Source: Bacillus sp. SD075
GTDB taxonomy: Bacteria; Bacillota; Bacilli; Bacillales; DSM-1321
Assembly (NCBI RefSeq): GCF_017355165.1
Contig: NZ_JADILK010000002.1
Span: 124,001-188,000 of the forward strand
DNA length: 64,000 nucleotides
Direction: 5' to 3'
A program made the position numbers and the translations under genes. The notes beneath the pieces were generated by a model that was not told the origin of the DNA, did no database searches, and saw only the letters and a list, made by a program, of their open reading frames with translations. This document shows positions 34,227-43,660 of this stretch, piece after piece; position 1 is the first letter of the stretch; each line of letters starts with the position of its first letter.

Positions 34227-35100
34227 TTTCCTGTCACCTCCTCTTGATTTCAAAAATAATAATAGCATTTTTTTGAAAATTTAGAAGATAAAGTTATCGA
34301 CATTTTTTTACAGTTATTATTAATGTAAAATATCAAATAAAAGAATTGTTCACATGCTTACCTCTAGTAATTTTCTGTAAATAATTTAAACGCAGACGAA
34401 TCAGGAATTAAAAAAACGATGGGAAATTTAAGGATTTTCAGCAATTGTTAATAGAACTGTAGCCATGGACGGCTTTCTACCTTGGAGTTCTGTATGATTA
34501 TTTAGTCATGGGTCTTAATTCATGGAATAAATGGTTTTTATTACGAATCACATAAACACTTTGTTTTACCACTATAATGATCCCTTTTAAATAGAGATGG
34601 AAAGGGGCATTATGGCGGGCTGGAAAGCAAAAAAGCATACACCTGTCCAAATTGATTCCACTAATGTAGGTAATCACTTTTGAACAAGTGTATGCTGTAT
34701 AAAATTAGTACCATGTTTTAAAGATGGGAGGTATCTTAAAAAATGTTTTATTTTAAGATTCATTATACTAGTGCGCCAGTTCATCAGAAACACGACCCTT
34801 GTTACGGTAGAAGTAATCAAGACCTTCGTATTATTAATATCCATTCATCGGTTCCTAATTCTTCAATCTCTCCACCAAATTAAGTTCGAAATTGGAACAG
34901 ATACCTATGCAATGGTTATCTTTGTCCATATTAATCCCCATCCCGTCCCATCAATTCGTATTTAAATGTAGGTAAAAAGAGATGGAAATGGCATTTGGAC
35001 AATAAAAAAATCCCACTGTAAACAGTAGAATTCTTGTGAAAATATTTAAACGCAAAGCTTCGTTCTCCAGGTAACGAAACCCTACGTTATGAGTATGTAT
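34227..35100. other. Gene-poor stretch upstream of the peptide operon
   Basis: The promoter of the peptide operon should lie at the left side (minus strand), in AT-rich sequence; I could not choose boxes. AGCATACAC...GTGTATGCT (34,634-34,696), extended by TTGAACA, forms a large imperfect inverted repeat of unknown role. A 23-codon ATG frame at 34,612-34,683 overlaps it; I do not call it a gene. Confidence 0.4.
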
Positions 35101-35174
35101 TGGAGCGGGTGAAGGGAATCGAACCCTCATCATCAGCTTGGAAGGCTGAGGTTTTACCACTAAACTACACCCGC
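35101..35174 (-). tRNA. tRNA-Gly (anticodon TCC)
   Basis: Read on the minus strand the gene starts GCGGGTGTAGTTTAGTGG, has anticodon loop CTTCCAA, the T-loop GGTTCGATTCC and acceptor end CACCCGC-T-CCA with CCA encoded. The cloverleaf stems pair well. It is a lone tRNA. Confidence 0.95.
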
Positions 35175-35360
35175 ATATCCTTGTAGAACTTTGTCGAATT
35201 ACCAACAAAATTAATTATATAGTTTAATGTGAAAAAATGCAATAGTTCTTTTAAAAAAATTTAATAATTAATGTATTGTAACGTTAATATATTCATTCAC
35301 TCTAGTAAAGATGTTAAAAAGTCCCCTGATTCAGAGAACTTTTTCATCCTATCTGATGAT

Positions 35361-35774
35361 TTAAGACCAAATGACTTCCATTAGCCGCGGATAAACCTGC
35401 TGTGCCGTTTCAAGCAGCATGATTAACTTCCTGAAAGCCAGATCCGGTACGATATCCCGCTCAATGGAGTATGAATACCGGATGGAAATGGTCCCATTTT
35501 CTTCATACAGCTTGGAATACCTAAAATTAGCATTATATTCATTCAACAGTGTATGTACATCCTGTTTCTTTTCAGGGTTCTTCAACTCTGCGACATTAAA
35601 GCAAAATAAGTCCGCCACATTTTCATCTTGATTGAATGCAAATACTAAAAGGACCTTCCAGCCGTCCTTTAACTTTTGCTCAGCTCTAAAAAAGGTGGTG
35701 CCATCTTCATTCAACTCATTCATATAGATTTTCTCACTAGTTAAAAAATCACGAAATTTAGCAACGTTTGACAT
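35361..35774 (-). CDS. YbjN-like domain protein (137 aa)
   Basis: This cytoplasmic protein has no signal or membrane segment. The pattern FRDFLTSEKI, GWKVLLVFAFNQ, ADLFCFNVAEL, then NANFRYSKLYEENGTISIRYSYSI resembles the YbjN/secretion-chaperone-like fold. Such proteins have been linked to stress or motility in other bacteria, without known biochemistry. It is a single-gene unit; a ribosome site AGGTG precedes the ATG. Confidence 0.6.
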   Translation of the reverse strand: MSNVAKFRDFLTSEKIYMNELNEDGTTFFRAEQKLKDGWKVLLVFAFNQDENVADLFCFNVAELKNPEKKQDVHTLLNEYNANFRYSKLYEENGTISIRYSYSIERDIVPDLAFRKLIMLLETAQQVYPRLMEVIWS

Positions 35775-35838
35775 GGTTCATCACCTTTCTGTTTCTAAGT
35801 ACATTTTATAATGAAAACCGGCATTTTTACAGACTTTT

Positions 35839-36009
35839 CTATAATTCAATCCTATTAACAGAGGCGAAGAAATCACCCTTAAATGAATGGAGGTCAATAT
35901 GAACTCCCTTATTAGAATCAATAGATAGATTAGCCACTTGTTCCTCCGCAAAACTGAAGCGCTTCTCGAAGATCCAAAATTCCCAGGCGGATCTTTGAAT
36001 ATCTTCCAT
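35839..36009 (-). CDS. Small hypothetical protein (56 aa)
   Basis: The ATG at 36,009 is preceded by AAAGGAGTG at good spacing. The product begins MEDIQRSAWEFWIFEKRF and is mixed polar and aromatic with no membrane segment. An open frame extends upstream of this start and another overlapping frame covers 36,054-36,257, so this may be the intact end of a longer decayed gene. I do not recognise it. Confidence 0.4.
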   Translation of the reverse strand: MEDIQRSAWEFWIFEKRFSFAEEQVANLSIDSNKGVHIDLHSFKGDFFASVNRIEL

Positions 36010-36299
36010 TTCGGCCACTCCTTTATTAGTATGTGAACTACCTTTACCTGCCGCTATCGCCATGGTTTCGAAAACATACAGCAGCTGAGCGAGCTTTTTT
36101 GCCAAATAGATTCCAGACTAGCCTTGTTTGTAAATATCTCACCAAGGGATACCTTGGAGACCGCTAATGATTCTATTGACTCAGCAGTGAAGGGTATGTC
36201 TGATGAGGGGACTTGAAATAATAAATAATATCCTTCATATGGATAAAAAGATACCACTAAAGGTATGAAGGATGATCAGTTTGTAGTCAAAAGGGGTTC

Positions 36300-36470
36300 T
36301 ATTTTACAGCAAAGTAGATTGTAGCGGTGTGCGAGATTCCTGCGGGAAAAGCACGTCCAGGGGATACCTCGGCAGGGGCAAAGGCGCCGGGCGGACCGCC
36401 CGCCTGGAGGCAACGTTTAAATTAGACAAACCCGATTTCATCGAGTTTGTCTACAATCTGGAATTATATC
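36300..36470. repeat. Bacillaceae intergenic repeat with IS-type hairpin
   Basis: GATTCCTGCGGGAAAAGCACGTCCAGGGGATACCTCGGCAGG... followed by GCCCGCCTGGAGG is a GC-rich block in an AT-rich setting and resembles a repeat I know from many Bacillus genomes. It is followed at about 36,424-36,456 by AGACAAACCCGAT...ATCGAGTTTGTCT, the same hairpin as at 987 and 61,741. A related GC-rich block also occurs inside the IS copy at 61,806-61,850. The gap from 36,010 to 36,583 holds no other gene I can support. Confidence 0.65.
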
Positions 36471-36583
36471 TTATTATGAAAAGGAAAACAGCCTTTCCCC
36501 GTTTGAATAGCGAAAAAAAGCCGCTTTTATAAACTGCTTAAAGATCACGACAAAGGACATTCCTCAGTTTTATTTCCAAAATC

Positions 36584-37612
36584 TTATAGTTGAGCGAATT
36601 CAGGTTCCGCAACTTTTACAAGCTGTTTACCGAGGTTCGTTCCTTTAAACAAGCCTAAAAATGCATCAGGTGTGTTTTCGAACCCTTCAATAATCGTTTC
36701 TTCATACTTCAATTTTCCTTCTTGAAGCCACTTGCCTAAATCCGTAGCACCCTCTTGGAATCTAGCGGCATAATTTCCAATTGTGAAACCTTTCATAAGT
36801 GCACTTGTTTTGATCATCGCCGATTGCAAACGCGGTCCTAGATCTTTCCCTTCTGCGTTATATGAGGAAATCGCTCCGCATAATGGAATTCGGGCATTCG
36901 CATTCAAAAGTGCGAAAACAGCATCGGAAACCTCGCCGCCCACATTATCGAAATAAACATCCACTCCATCTGGAACAGCATTAGCTAAATCTGTCGCAAA
37001 ACTATCACTTTTATAATTTACCGCTCCATCAAATCCAAGCTCTTTCGTTAAGTACTCAAGTTTTTCATCTGAACCAGCGATGCCAACAACCTTTGCACCT
37101 TTAATCTTAGCAATTTGTCCGACTACTGAACCAACAGCTCCAGCCGCTCCTGAAACCACTACAGTTTCACCCTCTTGAGGTTTACCAATATCAAGCAAAC
37201 CAAAGTAAGCAGTTAAACCGGTCATTCCAAGAATCCCTAAATGAGTTGTGACCGGAGCCACCTTGGGATCAATCACGCGGATTTCCTTTTCGGTGACAAC
37301 TGTGTATTCTGCCCAGTCGATATTCCCAACAACGACATCCCCCAGTTTGAAGGAACTCGATTTGGACTCAACCACTTCAGCAACAACGCCACCCGTGATA
37401 ACCTTATTCAATTCAAATGGAGCAATATATGATTTAGTATCTTGCATTCTGCCACGCATGTATGGATCGACAGATAAATATAGTGTACGCACTAAAATTT
37501 CATTATCTTTTGGTGTGGGAACTTCACGCTCAACAAAGTTAAAATCCCCTTTCGAAGGCATACCTTTTGGACGGTTTGCCAGGGTGATTATTTGTTGTTT
37601 GGTTTGTGTCAT
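36584..37612 (-). CDS. NADP-dependent medium-chain reductase (YfmJ-like)
   Basis: This 342-residue reductase belongs to the leukotriene B4 12-hydroxydehydrogenase-like MDR family (no zinc). It has DPYMRGRM near the start, the cofactor loop VSGAAGAVGSVVGQIAKIKGAKVVGIAGS and YFDNVGG. These enzymes reduce alkenals, quinones or enones with NADPH in the cytoplasm. The second of two adjacent ATGs (37,612) has GGAGG at seven bases and is chosen. Single gene; B. subtilis YfmJ is the nearest relative I recognise. Confidence 0.88.
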   Translation of the reverse strand: MTQTKQQIITLANRPKGMPSKGDFNFVEREVPTPKDNEILVRTLYLSVDPYMRGRMQDTKSYIAPFELNKVITGGVVAEVVESKSSSFKLGDVVVGNIDWAEYTVVTEKEIRVIDPKVAPVTTHLGILGMTGLTAYFGLLDIGKPQEGETVVVSGAAGAVGSVVGQIAKIKGAKVVGIAGSDEKLEYLTKELGFDGAVNYKSDSFATDLANAVPDGVDVYFDNVGGEVSDAVFALLNANARIPLCGAISSYNAEGKDLGPRLQSAMIKTSALMKGFTIGNYAARFQEGATDLGKWLQEGKLKYEETIIEGFENTPDAFLGLFKGTNLGKQLVKVAEPEFAQL

Positions 37613-37868
37613 CATTGTTCCTCCTTGGTTTTGAATACGTAATTTCGAAAAGAAGCGTATCACTGATAAAGTTCATAGGTCAAAGAATATGATTGGCTAT
37701 TGCTCCCAAAAAACTCCTTATGCGGACTTTCCTGAAAACCTCAAACTCACTACAAGCTATTATGTCCATGTCTTTCATCTATATAAAGCTCATGAGTAAA
37801 AGGCTTTGTTGCCTCCAATGTTCATTTTAAGAATAAATAATGTATCTAGCACTTCCTGGAAAATTTAA

Positions 37869-37903
37869 CGGCCTTTCCTTGTTTGTATACCAAGAAAAGG
37901 CCG
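37869..37903 (-). terminator. Likely terminator downstream of mgtE
   Basis: CGGCCTTTCCTTG and CAAGAAAAGGCCG pair with one mismatch around a 9-base loop. The T-run on the minus strand is weak (TTAAATTTT). The rest of 37,613-38,016 has no gene I can support. Confidence 0.55.
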
Positions 37904-38016
37904 CAGCTAGAAATACACTATTTTTATAAAATGTCAGCCTGGATAGTTTGTACTGAAAACATGAAGTCCATGTACGTCCTTGAAAATGTGAACTTAGTTT
38001 AATGGAAATGGATAGT

Positions 38017-39375
38017 CTACATCAATTTTGAAATAAACATCGTTGCAATCCCAAAGTAAATAAGTAACGAGAGTATATCATTTAGTGTTGTAATTAACGG
38101 ACCAGAGGCAACTGCAGGATCGATGTTGAATTTATATAAGATCAGAGGAATAATGGTCCCAGCTAAGGTCCCGATAATTAGGGTCATCACCAGCGAACTT
38201 CCAACCACTAATCCCAGAACGGGATTTCCCTGCCAAATATAAGCTATGATGGAAATTAATATTCCACAGGTAATACCTATTATCAATCCAACTTTCAGTT
38301 CCCGAATAATAAGCCTGGTTACGACTCCTTTATCCGTATCACTGGTGATTAGGCCTCTTACAACAACAGCTAAAGATTGAGTACCTGTATTTCCAGTCAT
38401 CCCCGCGATCATGGGCATAAAGAAAGCAAGTGCAACAACTTTGGACAATGTTTCCTCAAAACCGCTTATAATGGTTCCAGACACTAATCCGATAAATAAA
38501 AGTAAAATAAGCCAGGGTAGCCGACGGTATGCGGCCACGTGCGCCTTCGTGTCAAAGTCTATGGCTTTACCGGATGCCGATAATTTTTCAATATCTTCAT
38601 TCGCTTCCTTAATGACAACATCAATAATATCATCGACGGTTACAATTCCTAATAACCCATTATTTTTTTCAACTACAGGAATTGCTAAAAAATCATATCG
38701 CTCAATAACACGAGCCACCTCTTCTTGGTCTTCATAAGCAGATACGGAAATAACCCGGCTATACATAATATCTTGAATTTTTTCAGATTCATCATTTATT
38801 ATTAAATCCCGATATGACACAACACCTACTAATTTTTTATCATTATCAATAACATAAAGATAGTTGATCGTTTCCGAAAACTCCGCAAAGATCTTCAGTT
38901 TTTCAACAGCTTCACGAACCGTATAATGTTGGGGAATCCATACAAAGCGGTTTGTCATTATTCGCCCGGCCGTTTCAGGGGGATAATTCATGATATTTTG
39001 AACGATTTTTGATTCTTCTTGTTTCATGCCTGAAAGAAGTTCTTCGATTTTCCCTGGGGATAGGTCCTCTAACAATGAAGCTAGATCATCATTATCCATT
39101 AAATCCATTACATGGCCGGATTTCTCAATTCCTAATTTACTAAGGATTTTTAATTGATGTACTTTCTCAACTTCTTGAATCAGTTCAGCGATTTGATCTG
39201 AATCAAGTAATAACAAGAAACGAGTATGGTGTTTTTCTGGCAGCCCCTCAAAAATTCGCGCAATGTCATATGGTTGGAGTTCTTCTACTATTGCTTGGAA
39301 CTCTTTCTTTTTTCCTTCTTTTAAAACTTTTATGATTTGTAAAGTTATTTGATCTTCCGTCAGGACTTTTATCAT
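38017..39375 (-). CDS. mgtE: Magnesium transporter MgtE
   Basis: This 452-residue Mg2+ channel has the full layout: an N-terminal helical domain (LLLLDSDQIAELIQEV), two CBS domains (TINYLYVIDNDKKLVGVVSYRD and VVEKNNGLLGIVTVDD), and five membrane segments with PMIAGMTGNTGTQS lining the pore. The cytosolic domains close the pore when Mg2+ is high. AAAGGAG lies 11 bases before the ATG at 39,375; an in-frame GTG (39,387) directly abuts it. Expression is controlled by the M-box upstream. Confidence 0.95.
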   Translation of the reverse strand: MIKVLTEDQITLQIIKVLKEGKKKEFQAIVEELQPYDIARIFEGLPEKHHTRFLLLLDSDQIAELIQEVEKVHQLKILSKLGIEKSGHVMDLMDNDDLASLLEDLSPGKIEELLSGMKQEESKIVQNIMNYPPETAGRIMTNRFVWIPQHYTVREAVEKLKIFAEFSETINYLYVIDNDKKLVGVVSYRDLIINDESEKIQDIMYSRVISVSAYEDQEEVARVIERYDFLAIPVVEKNNGLLGIVTVDDIIDVVIKEANEDIEKLSASGKAIDFDTKAHVAAYRRLPWLILLLFIGLVSGTIISGFEETLSKVVALAFFMPMIAGMTGNTGTQSLAVVVRGLITSDTDKGVVTRLIIRELKVGLIIGITCGILISIIAYIWQGNPVLGLVVGSSLVMTLIIGTLAGTIIPLILYKFNIDPAVASGPLITTLNDILSLLIYFGIATMFISKLM

Positions 39376-39530
39376 TTCGTCACTCACTCCTTTTTAGGGA
39401 GCTAAAAAATATTTCCCTTAAATAATAAGAGTAAAAAAATATTATTATTCCCCATCTAAAATCTTTGTGTTCATTCAAGTTTCATTAAGCTCATCGTGAA
39501 TAGTTATCCACTATCCTCACCTCTTGTAAA

Positions 39531-39563
39531 AATAAAAACACCCCCATTACAAATGAAGGTGTT
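39531..39563 (-). terminator. M-box expression-platform terminator
   Basis: AACACC...GGTGTT stem followed on the minus strand by TTTTATTTTT. It should form when Mg2+ is bound and stop transcription before mgtE. Confidence 0.85.
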
Positions 39564-39806
39564 CAAATACGGTATATGCGTACCTTGTCTGGATGACAAA
39601 TTCAAACAGCCGTATACGACTGAATGACAAATACAAGCATAAATCCAGTTCCTCCATTCGTAGAGCTTTAGCACTGTGTGGCATAGGACAAAGCCAGCTA
39701 CATTAAAAACCACCTTATGTCGATGGTTTCTGTTGACCCATTGGCGTCTTTCGACATTTTTGGGCAGTAGCGTATCTCCTACACAGGAGCCTCACCTAAC
39801 GAGGAT
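39564..39806 (-). ncRNA. M-box (ykoK) Mg2+ riboswitch
   Basis: On the minus strand the leader reads CTCGTTAGGTGAGGCTCC, GATACGCTACTGCCC, TGTCGAAAGACGCCAATGGG, then the conserved TTGTCATCCAGACAAGG-like and GCATATACCG helices, the recognised order of the Mg2+-sensing M-box. It ends in the terminator next to mgtE. High Mg2+ should stop mgtE expression. Confidence 0.92.
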
Positions 39807-40152
39807 ATTTAATTTACACATCCACTCTAAAAGAGTTTCTTTTAGATGTCAATGTTTGATTCGAAAATTCTAAAGTACCATGAAAACAACACCGGCTTAA
39901 ACGCCTTCGATTAAAACTGACCGTTTGAATGTCACATCGATATTTTTTACCCCCTCAGTTCACCCTTAAGTACCACCATTTAAAAGGATACAACGGAAGA
40001 ATAAACGCAACCTCAAGGGAAAATATTGGATATTTATAGTGGGACTTACTTATAATGAAGACGGATATGAATGACTGAAACAAAAAAAGGTAGATGTTCT
40101 AATAAAAAAATACCTTTTTTCCCTAATTATTTAAAGAAAGGAAATAGCTCAA

Positions 40153-41499
40153 ATGAAAAGACCTTTTTCGATTATATGTATTATCGTAAGTGCATTTGTA
40201 TTAATGGTAGGGTGCAGCACCGAGGACATGGTACAGATGGAAAAGAAATCTAAGGAAGGGAGCTCGCTGAAAGCTATTGAAGGCAGGTGGGAGGGAGAGA
40301 TTAAGATTCCAAATCAACCGCTTCCATTCATTGTTCATTTTATGAAGGAAAATGGAACGATTAGTATTCCTGTACAAGGGTTGAATGAATTTCCCCTAAC
40401 AAGTGTAAAGTTAAGTAAGTCAGACTTGTTTTTTGATATGAAAATCCAAAATCAGCAAATAACGTTTGATGGGAAAGTAGATCAGGAAAGGATTGCCGGA
40501 ACATTTGTTCAAAAAGGGCAAACGTTCCCCTTTGAATTGTTTAAGAAATCCGATGATCAGGCAGCTGAAGAAAAAGAATCAGGTGAAATCGTGCAGGCCG
40601 ACTTGAAGAACGGAACCATTAAAGGCCTTTTAGAAACACCAAAAAATGAAGGGCCTTTTCCTGTGATGATTATAATTGCGGGTTCCGGTCCGACCGATAA
40701 AGATGGTAACACCATTGCAAATCCCGGGAAAAATAATAGTTTGAAAATGCTAGCCGAAAGTCTTGCTGAAAAAGGCATCGCAAGCATTAGGTATGATAAG
40801 CGCGGAATTGGTGAAAATATGCAATTGGCAGGAAATGAAAAGGACCTGAGATTTGAACAATATATTGATGATGCAGCTGCTTGGGTTCAATTTGCCAAAA
40901 AAGATGGCCGGTTTTCCAAAGTCGGCATCATCGGCCATAGTGAAGGCTCTTTAATTGGAATGGCAGCTGCAAAGAAAACAGAAACAGACATATTCATTTC
41001 ATTAGCGGGTGCAGGCGAACCTATTGACCAAGTACTCATTAAACAGCTTGGAGAGCAACTTACACCGACGTTATTAACGGAATCCAAGGATATACTGGCA
41101 AAGCTAAAGCAAGGAAAACAAGTCGAGACAGTCAGTGCTGATTTGCAAAGTGTATTCCGTCCTTCCGTTCAGCCTTACATGATTTCTTGGATTCAATATG
41201 ACCCGATAGAATCAGTAAAGGAACTGAATATCCCTGTTCTAATCGTAAACGGCAATAGAGACATTCAGGTGCCTGCTGCTAACGCACGAGCGTTACATAA
41301 GGAAAAAAGCGATTCTGAGTTACTTATACTTGAAAAGATGAATCATATATTGAAAGAAGCCCCTGCAGATCGAAAGGGAAATTTAGCAACCTATACAAAT
41401 TCCGAACTGCCATTATCCCCTGGATTGGTGAATGGAATTATTGAATTTTTAAACAAAAATGACATCACCAGTAACGACGATCATAGTAAGGACAATTGA
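40153..41499 (+). CDS. Alpha/beta hydrolase lipoprotein
   Basis: This 448-residue secreted lipoprotein has a signal peptide and lipobox LMVGC (Cys21), so it is membrane-anchored outside the cell. Residues about 40-140 form a beta-rich DUF3887-like domain (RWEGEIKIPNQPLPF). Next comes an alpha/beta hydrolase with IAGSGPTDKDGN (oxyanion region), the nucleophile GHSEGS, acid in VNGNRDIQVP and a late His in MNHILKEA. It is probably an esterase or peptidase for outside substrates. It is a single gene, 84 bases ahead of the phosphopantetheinyl transferase in the same direction; AAAGG precedes the ATG. Confidence 0.88.
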   Translation: MKRPFSIICIIVSAFVLMVGCSTEDMVQMEKKSKEGSSLKAIEGRWEGEIKIPNQPLPFIVHFMKENGTISIPVQGLNEFPLTSVKLSKSDLFFDMKIQNQQITFDGKVDQERIAGTFVQKGQTFPFELFKKSDDQAAEEKESGEIVQADLKNGTIKGLLETPKNEGPFPVMIIIAGSGPTDKDGNTIANPGKNNSLKMLAESLAEKGIASIRYDKRGIGENMQLAGNEKDLRFEQYIDDAAAWVQFAKKDGRFSKVGIIGHSEGSLIGMAAAKKTETDIFISLAGAGEPIDQVLIKQLGEQLTPTLLTESKDILAKLKQGKQVETVSADLQSVFRPSVQPYMISWIQYDPIESVKELNIPVLIVNGNRDIQVPAANARALHKEKSDSELLILEKMNHILKEAPADRKGNLATYTNSELPLSPGLVNGIIEFLNKNDITSNDDHSKDN

Positions 41500-41583
41500 G
41501 AATCCTGTCTCCCCCGGAGTTCGCACAGCTCTACACAAATGATCCTCGCACCTCCGATATAGGGGTAAATAAGGAGATTAAAA

Positions 41584-42330
41584 GTGAAGATTATTGCTTT
41601 AAGATTACCAATTAATTTAAATCAGATTACTTATGAAGAAATGCTCAATTTGTTACCTAAACAAAGACAAATAAGCATACACAAATTACAAAAGAAAAAC
41701 GATAAATACCGTTCGTTATTTGGGGAGCTATTAGCTAAGTGGTTCATAAGTGACATTTTAAAAGAACCGTTTCAAGATATCCACTTTGTCTTAGATAAAA
41801 ACGGGAAACCCAATCTAGTAGGAGGAAGACTTCACTTTAATATTTCCCATTCAGGTGATTGGGTTGTTGTTGGCATTCATAATGATCCCATAGGCATTGA
41901 TATAGAAGAAATCAAAAATTTTAATATCCATGAAATTACCAAAAGTACTTTCAGCAGTAAAGAATTTAGGTACTTATTTAAATCACCCAAAGACTTACAT
42001 ATCGAGATTTTCTTTAAAATGTGGACGCTGAAGGAAAGCTGGTTAAAGTGTATAGGTTCAGGTTTTTTGGTTCCCCCAAATACTTTTTCAATCTTGAATG
42101 GAAGTAATCAATATAGTTTAGAAATACCCACAGAGGAATTTTCAAAACTAAAAACACTGGGCATCCAAATTGGAGATACGTCTAACTATCTTTTTAAGTT
42201 ATACTATCTTAGGCCTGGGTATCCCCTAAGTGTTTGTATTAATAACGAAAATGAAAATCATTTAGAATTCCCAGATGATATCGATATTATAGAATTGAAG
42301 AATTTACTGAATAAATTGCAAGCACTTTAA
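41584..42330 (+). CDS. 4'-Phosphopantetheinyl transferase (Sfp-like)
   Basis: This 248-residue enzyme transfers the phosphopantetheine arm from CoA to carrier domains. Motifs are KNGKPNL, FNISHSGDWVVV, PIGIDIEEI (Mg2+ site) and FFKMWTLKESWLKCIGSGF, all typical of the Sfp group. The start is GTG with AAGGAG at eight bases. It is convergent with the MFS exporter and NRPS genes and almost surely activates the two carrier domains of the NRPS. A shared hairpin ends both transcripts. Confidence 0.93.
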   Translation: MKIIALRLPINLNQITYEEMLNLLPKQRQISIHKLQKKNDKYRSLFGELLAKWFISDILKEPFQDIHFVLDKNGKPNLVGGRLHFNISHSGDWVVVGIHNDPIGIDIEEIKNFNIHEITKSTFSSKEFRYLFKSPKDLHIEIFFKMWTLKESWLKCIGSGFLVPPNTFSILNGSNQYSLEIPTEEFSKLKTLGIQIGDTSNYLFKLYYLRPGYPLSVCINNENENHLEFPDDIDIIELKNLLNKLQAL

Positions 42331-42357
42331 TTAACTTTATATTACTATGTAGAAGTC

Positions 42358-42387
42358 AAAAAAAGGCAGAATTTTTCTGCCTTTTTT
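42358..42387 (+). terminator. Bidirectional terminator between PPTase and exporter
   Basis: AAAAAAGGCAGAA and TTCTGCCTTTTTT form a perfect stem with A and T runs at both sides. Its right arm touches the stop codon of the convergent MFS gene. Confidence 0.88.
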
Positions 42388-43636
42388 ATATTTTCTCCGA
42401 GATGCTCTGTCCCACTTTTGAATTATAAGCTAATATTCTTTTTTGAAAAAGCATGAAAAATAAACAAGCGCTTATTAAGGAAGAAAAAGCTGCGACCAGA
42501 AAAGCTCCCTCATGCCGAATCAATGGTACGAATGCTAGTAACTGTGGAGCAAATATTCGACTTATTGAATATCGAATATTTGCCGCGGCAAAGTACTGTG
42601 CTTTTTGGTTGGCAGGTGCAATACCGGCAATGTAAGAATCCTGTGTACTTACAACAAGTAGTTCAGCTACTGTAAGGATTAAGACTCCTATAAAAAAACC
42701 CATATAGTTTTGAGAAAAACCAAAGATAACCATAGCGAAAGCATATAATATACTGGAACCTACAAATCCAAAACGCGTGCTGTACTTTGAAGAAAGCCTA
42801 GCCGCCATACTGCCTAAAATAATTACCAAAACGCCATTCGTCATTAACAATGAAGCATAGTTTTGGGAAGCATTGATTGAAAAACCGAATATTGATGTGC
42901 TTCCAGTGAAACTATCCAGTAAAGTTGAAGGAAGCAATATTTCTAACTGCATGAAGGCTTGAGCTGCAAATACACTGGCAACAACAAAAATTAAAAGACG
43001 TTTATCTTTTCCAATCAGAACTACTGCTTTTGTAAACTTACCATTTGAATCTATTCTTTCTTCATTACCTAATTTTCTATTGACCTGAAATTCTGGAGTT
43101 TTCCATAGTGATATATACACTAAAGTCAGAACAGATACTAAGGATGTACCGATAAACCAAATAGGCATTGAATCAAATATAAAACTCCCTATAAGAGGAC
43201 CAAGCGTCACCGCAACATTGAATATTTGGTAGGTGAATACATAAGCCTTCTTTTGTTCCTTTTCATCGAGCCAATCAGATATATAAGCTCTTCCTGCAGG
43301 TAAATATGAAGAATAAGCTATACTCATTAAACCGAAGCTGCCAAATACCATTATATTACTTCCAACTATTCTTCCAATGATAAATAATATGGTCGCAAGC
43401 AGAAAACCTATACTTGAAGATATCATCATAGGTCTTCTCCCTATCCTATCTGCAAAGATCCCGCCCCAAATCCCTGATATAACACCCAATACTGAAATTA
43501 TGGCTAAACTAACAGATGCTAGGTAAGGGTTCCAAGCATCGTTTAAATATAAAACAATAAATGGAAATAGCATATAAAATAATGTGTTTTGAATACCCTC
43601 AGCAAAAAATCTCCAACGCATTTGATTTTTTTTCAT
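42386..43636 (-). CDS. MFS exporter of the NRPS cluster
   Basis: This 416-residue protein has 12 predicted membrane segments and the MFS loop GGIFADRIGRRPM between TM2 and TM3, plus PAGRAYISDWLDE in the central loop region. It lies 24 bases after the NRPS stop in the same direction, so it is part of the transcript. Likely function: export of the peptide and self-protection. It is not close in sequence to the MFS of the RiPP-like operon. Confidence 0.86.
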   Translation of the reverse strand: MKKNQMRWRFFAEGIQNTLFYMLFPFIVLYLNDAWNPYLASVSLAIISVLGVISGIWGGIFADRIGRRPMMISSSIGFLLATILFIIGRIVGSNIMVFGSFGLMSIAYSSYLPAGRAYISDWLDEKEQKKAYVFTYQIFNVAVTLGPLIGSFIFDSMPIWFIGTSLVSVLTLVYISLWKTPEFQVNRKLGNEERIDSNGKFTKAVVLIGKDKRLLIFVVASVFAAQAFMQLEILLPSTLLDSFTGSTSIFGFSINASQNYASLLMTNGVLVIILGSMAARLSSKYSTRFGFVGSSILYAFAMVIFGFSQNYMGFFIGVLILTVAELLVVSTQDSYIAGIAPANQKAQYFAAANIRYSISRIFAPQLLAFVPLIRHEGAFLVAAFSSLISACLFFMLFQKRILAYNSKVGQSISEKI

Positions 43637-43660
43637 ACTTAAAACCCTTTTTCCTTAAAT

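Noticed and set aside
34612-34683. 23-codon ATG frame as a possible second precursor peptide
   Set aside because: Opposite strand to the operon, overlaps a large inverted repeat, and spacing of AAAGGGG to ATG is only marginal; not enough evidence.
34771-34965. 64-codon GTG frame
   Set aside because: No ribosome site and no family pattern; ends by chance near a hairpin-poor region.
39504-39873. Open frames on both strands between mgtE and the lipoprotein gene
   Set aside because: They overlap the M-box leader and its terminator, whose conserved RNA segments explain the sequence; no ribosome site precedes them.
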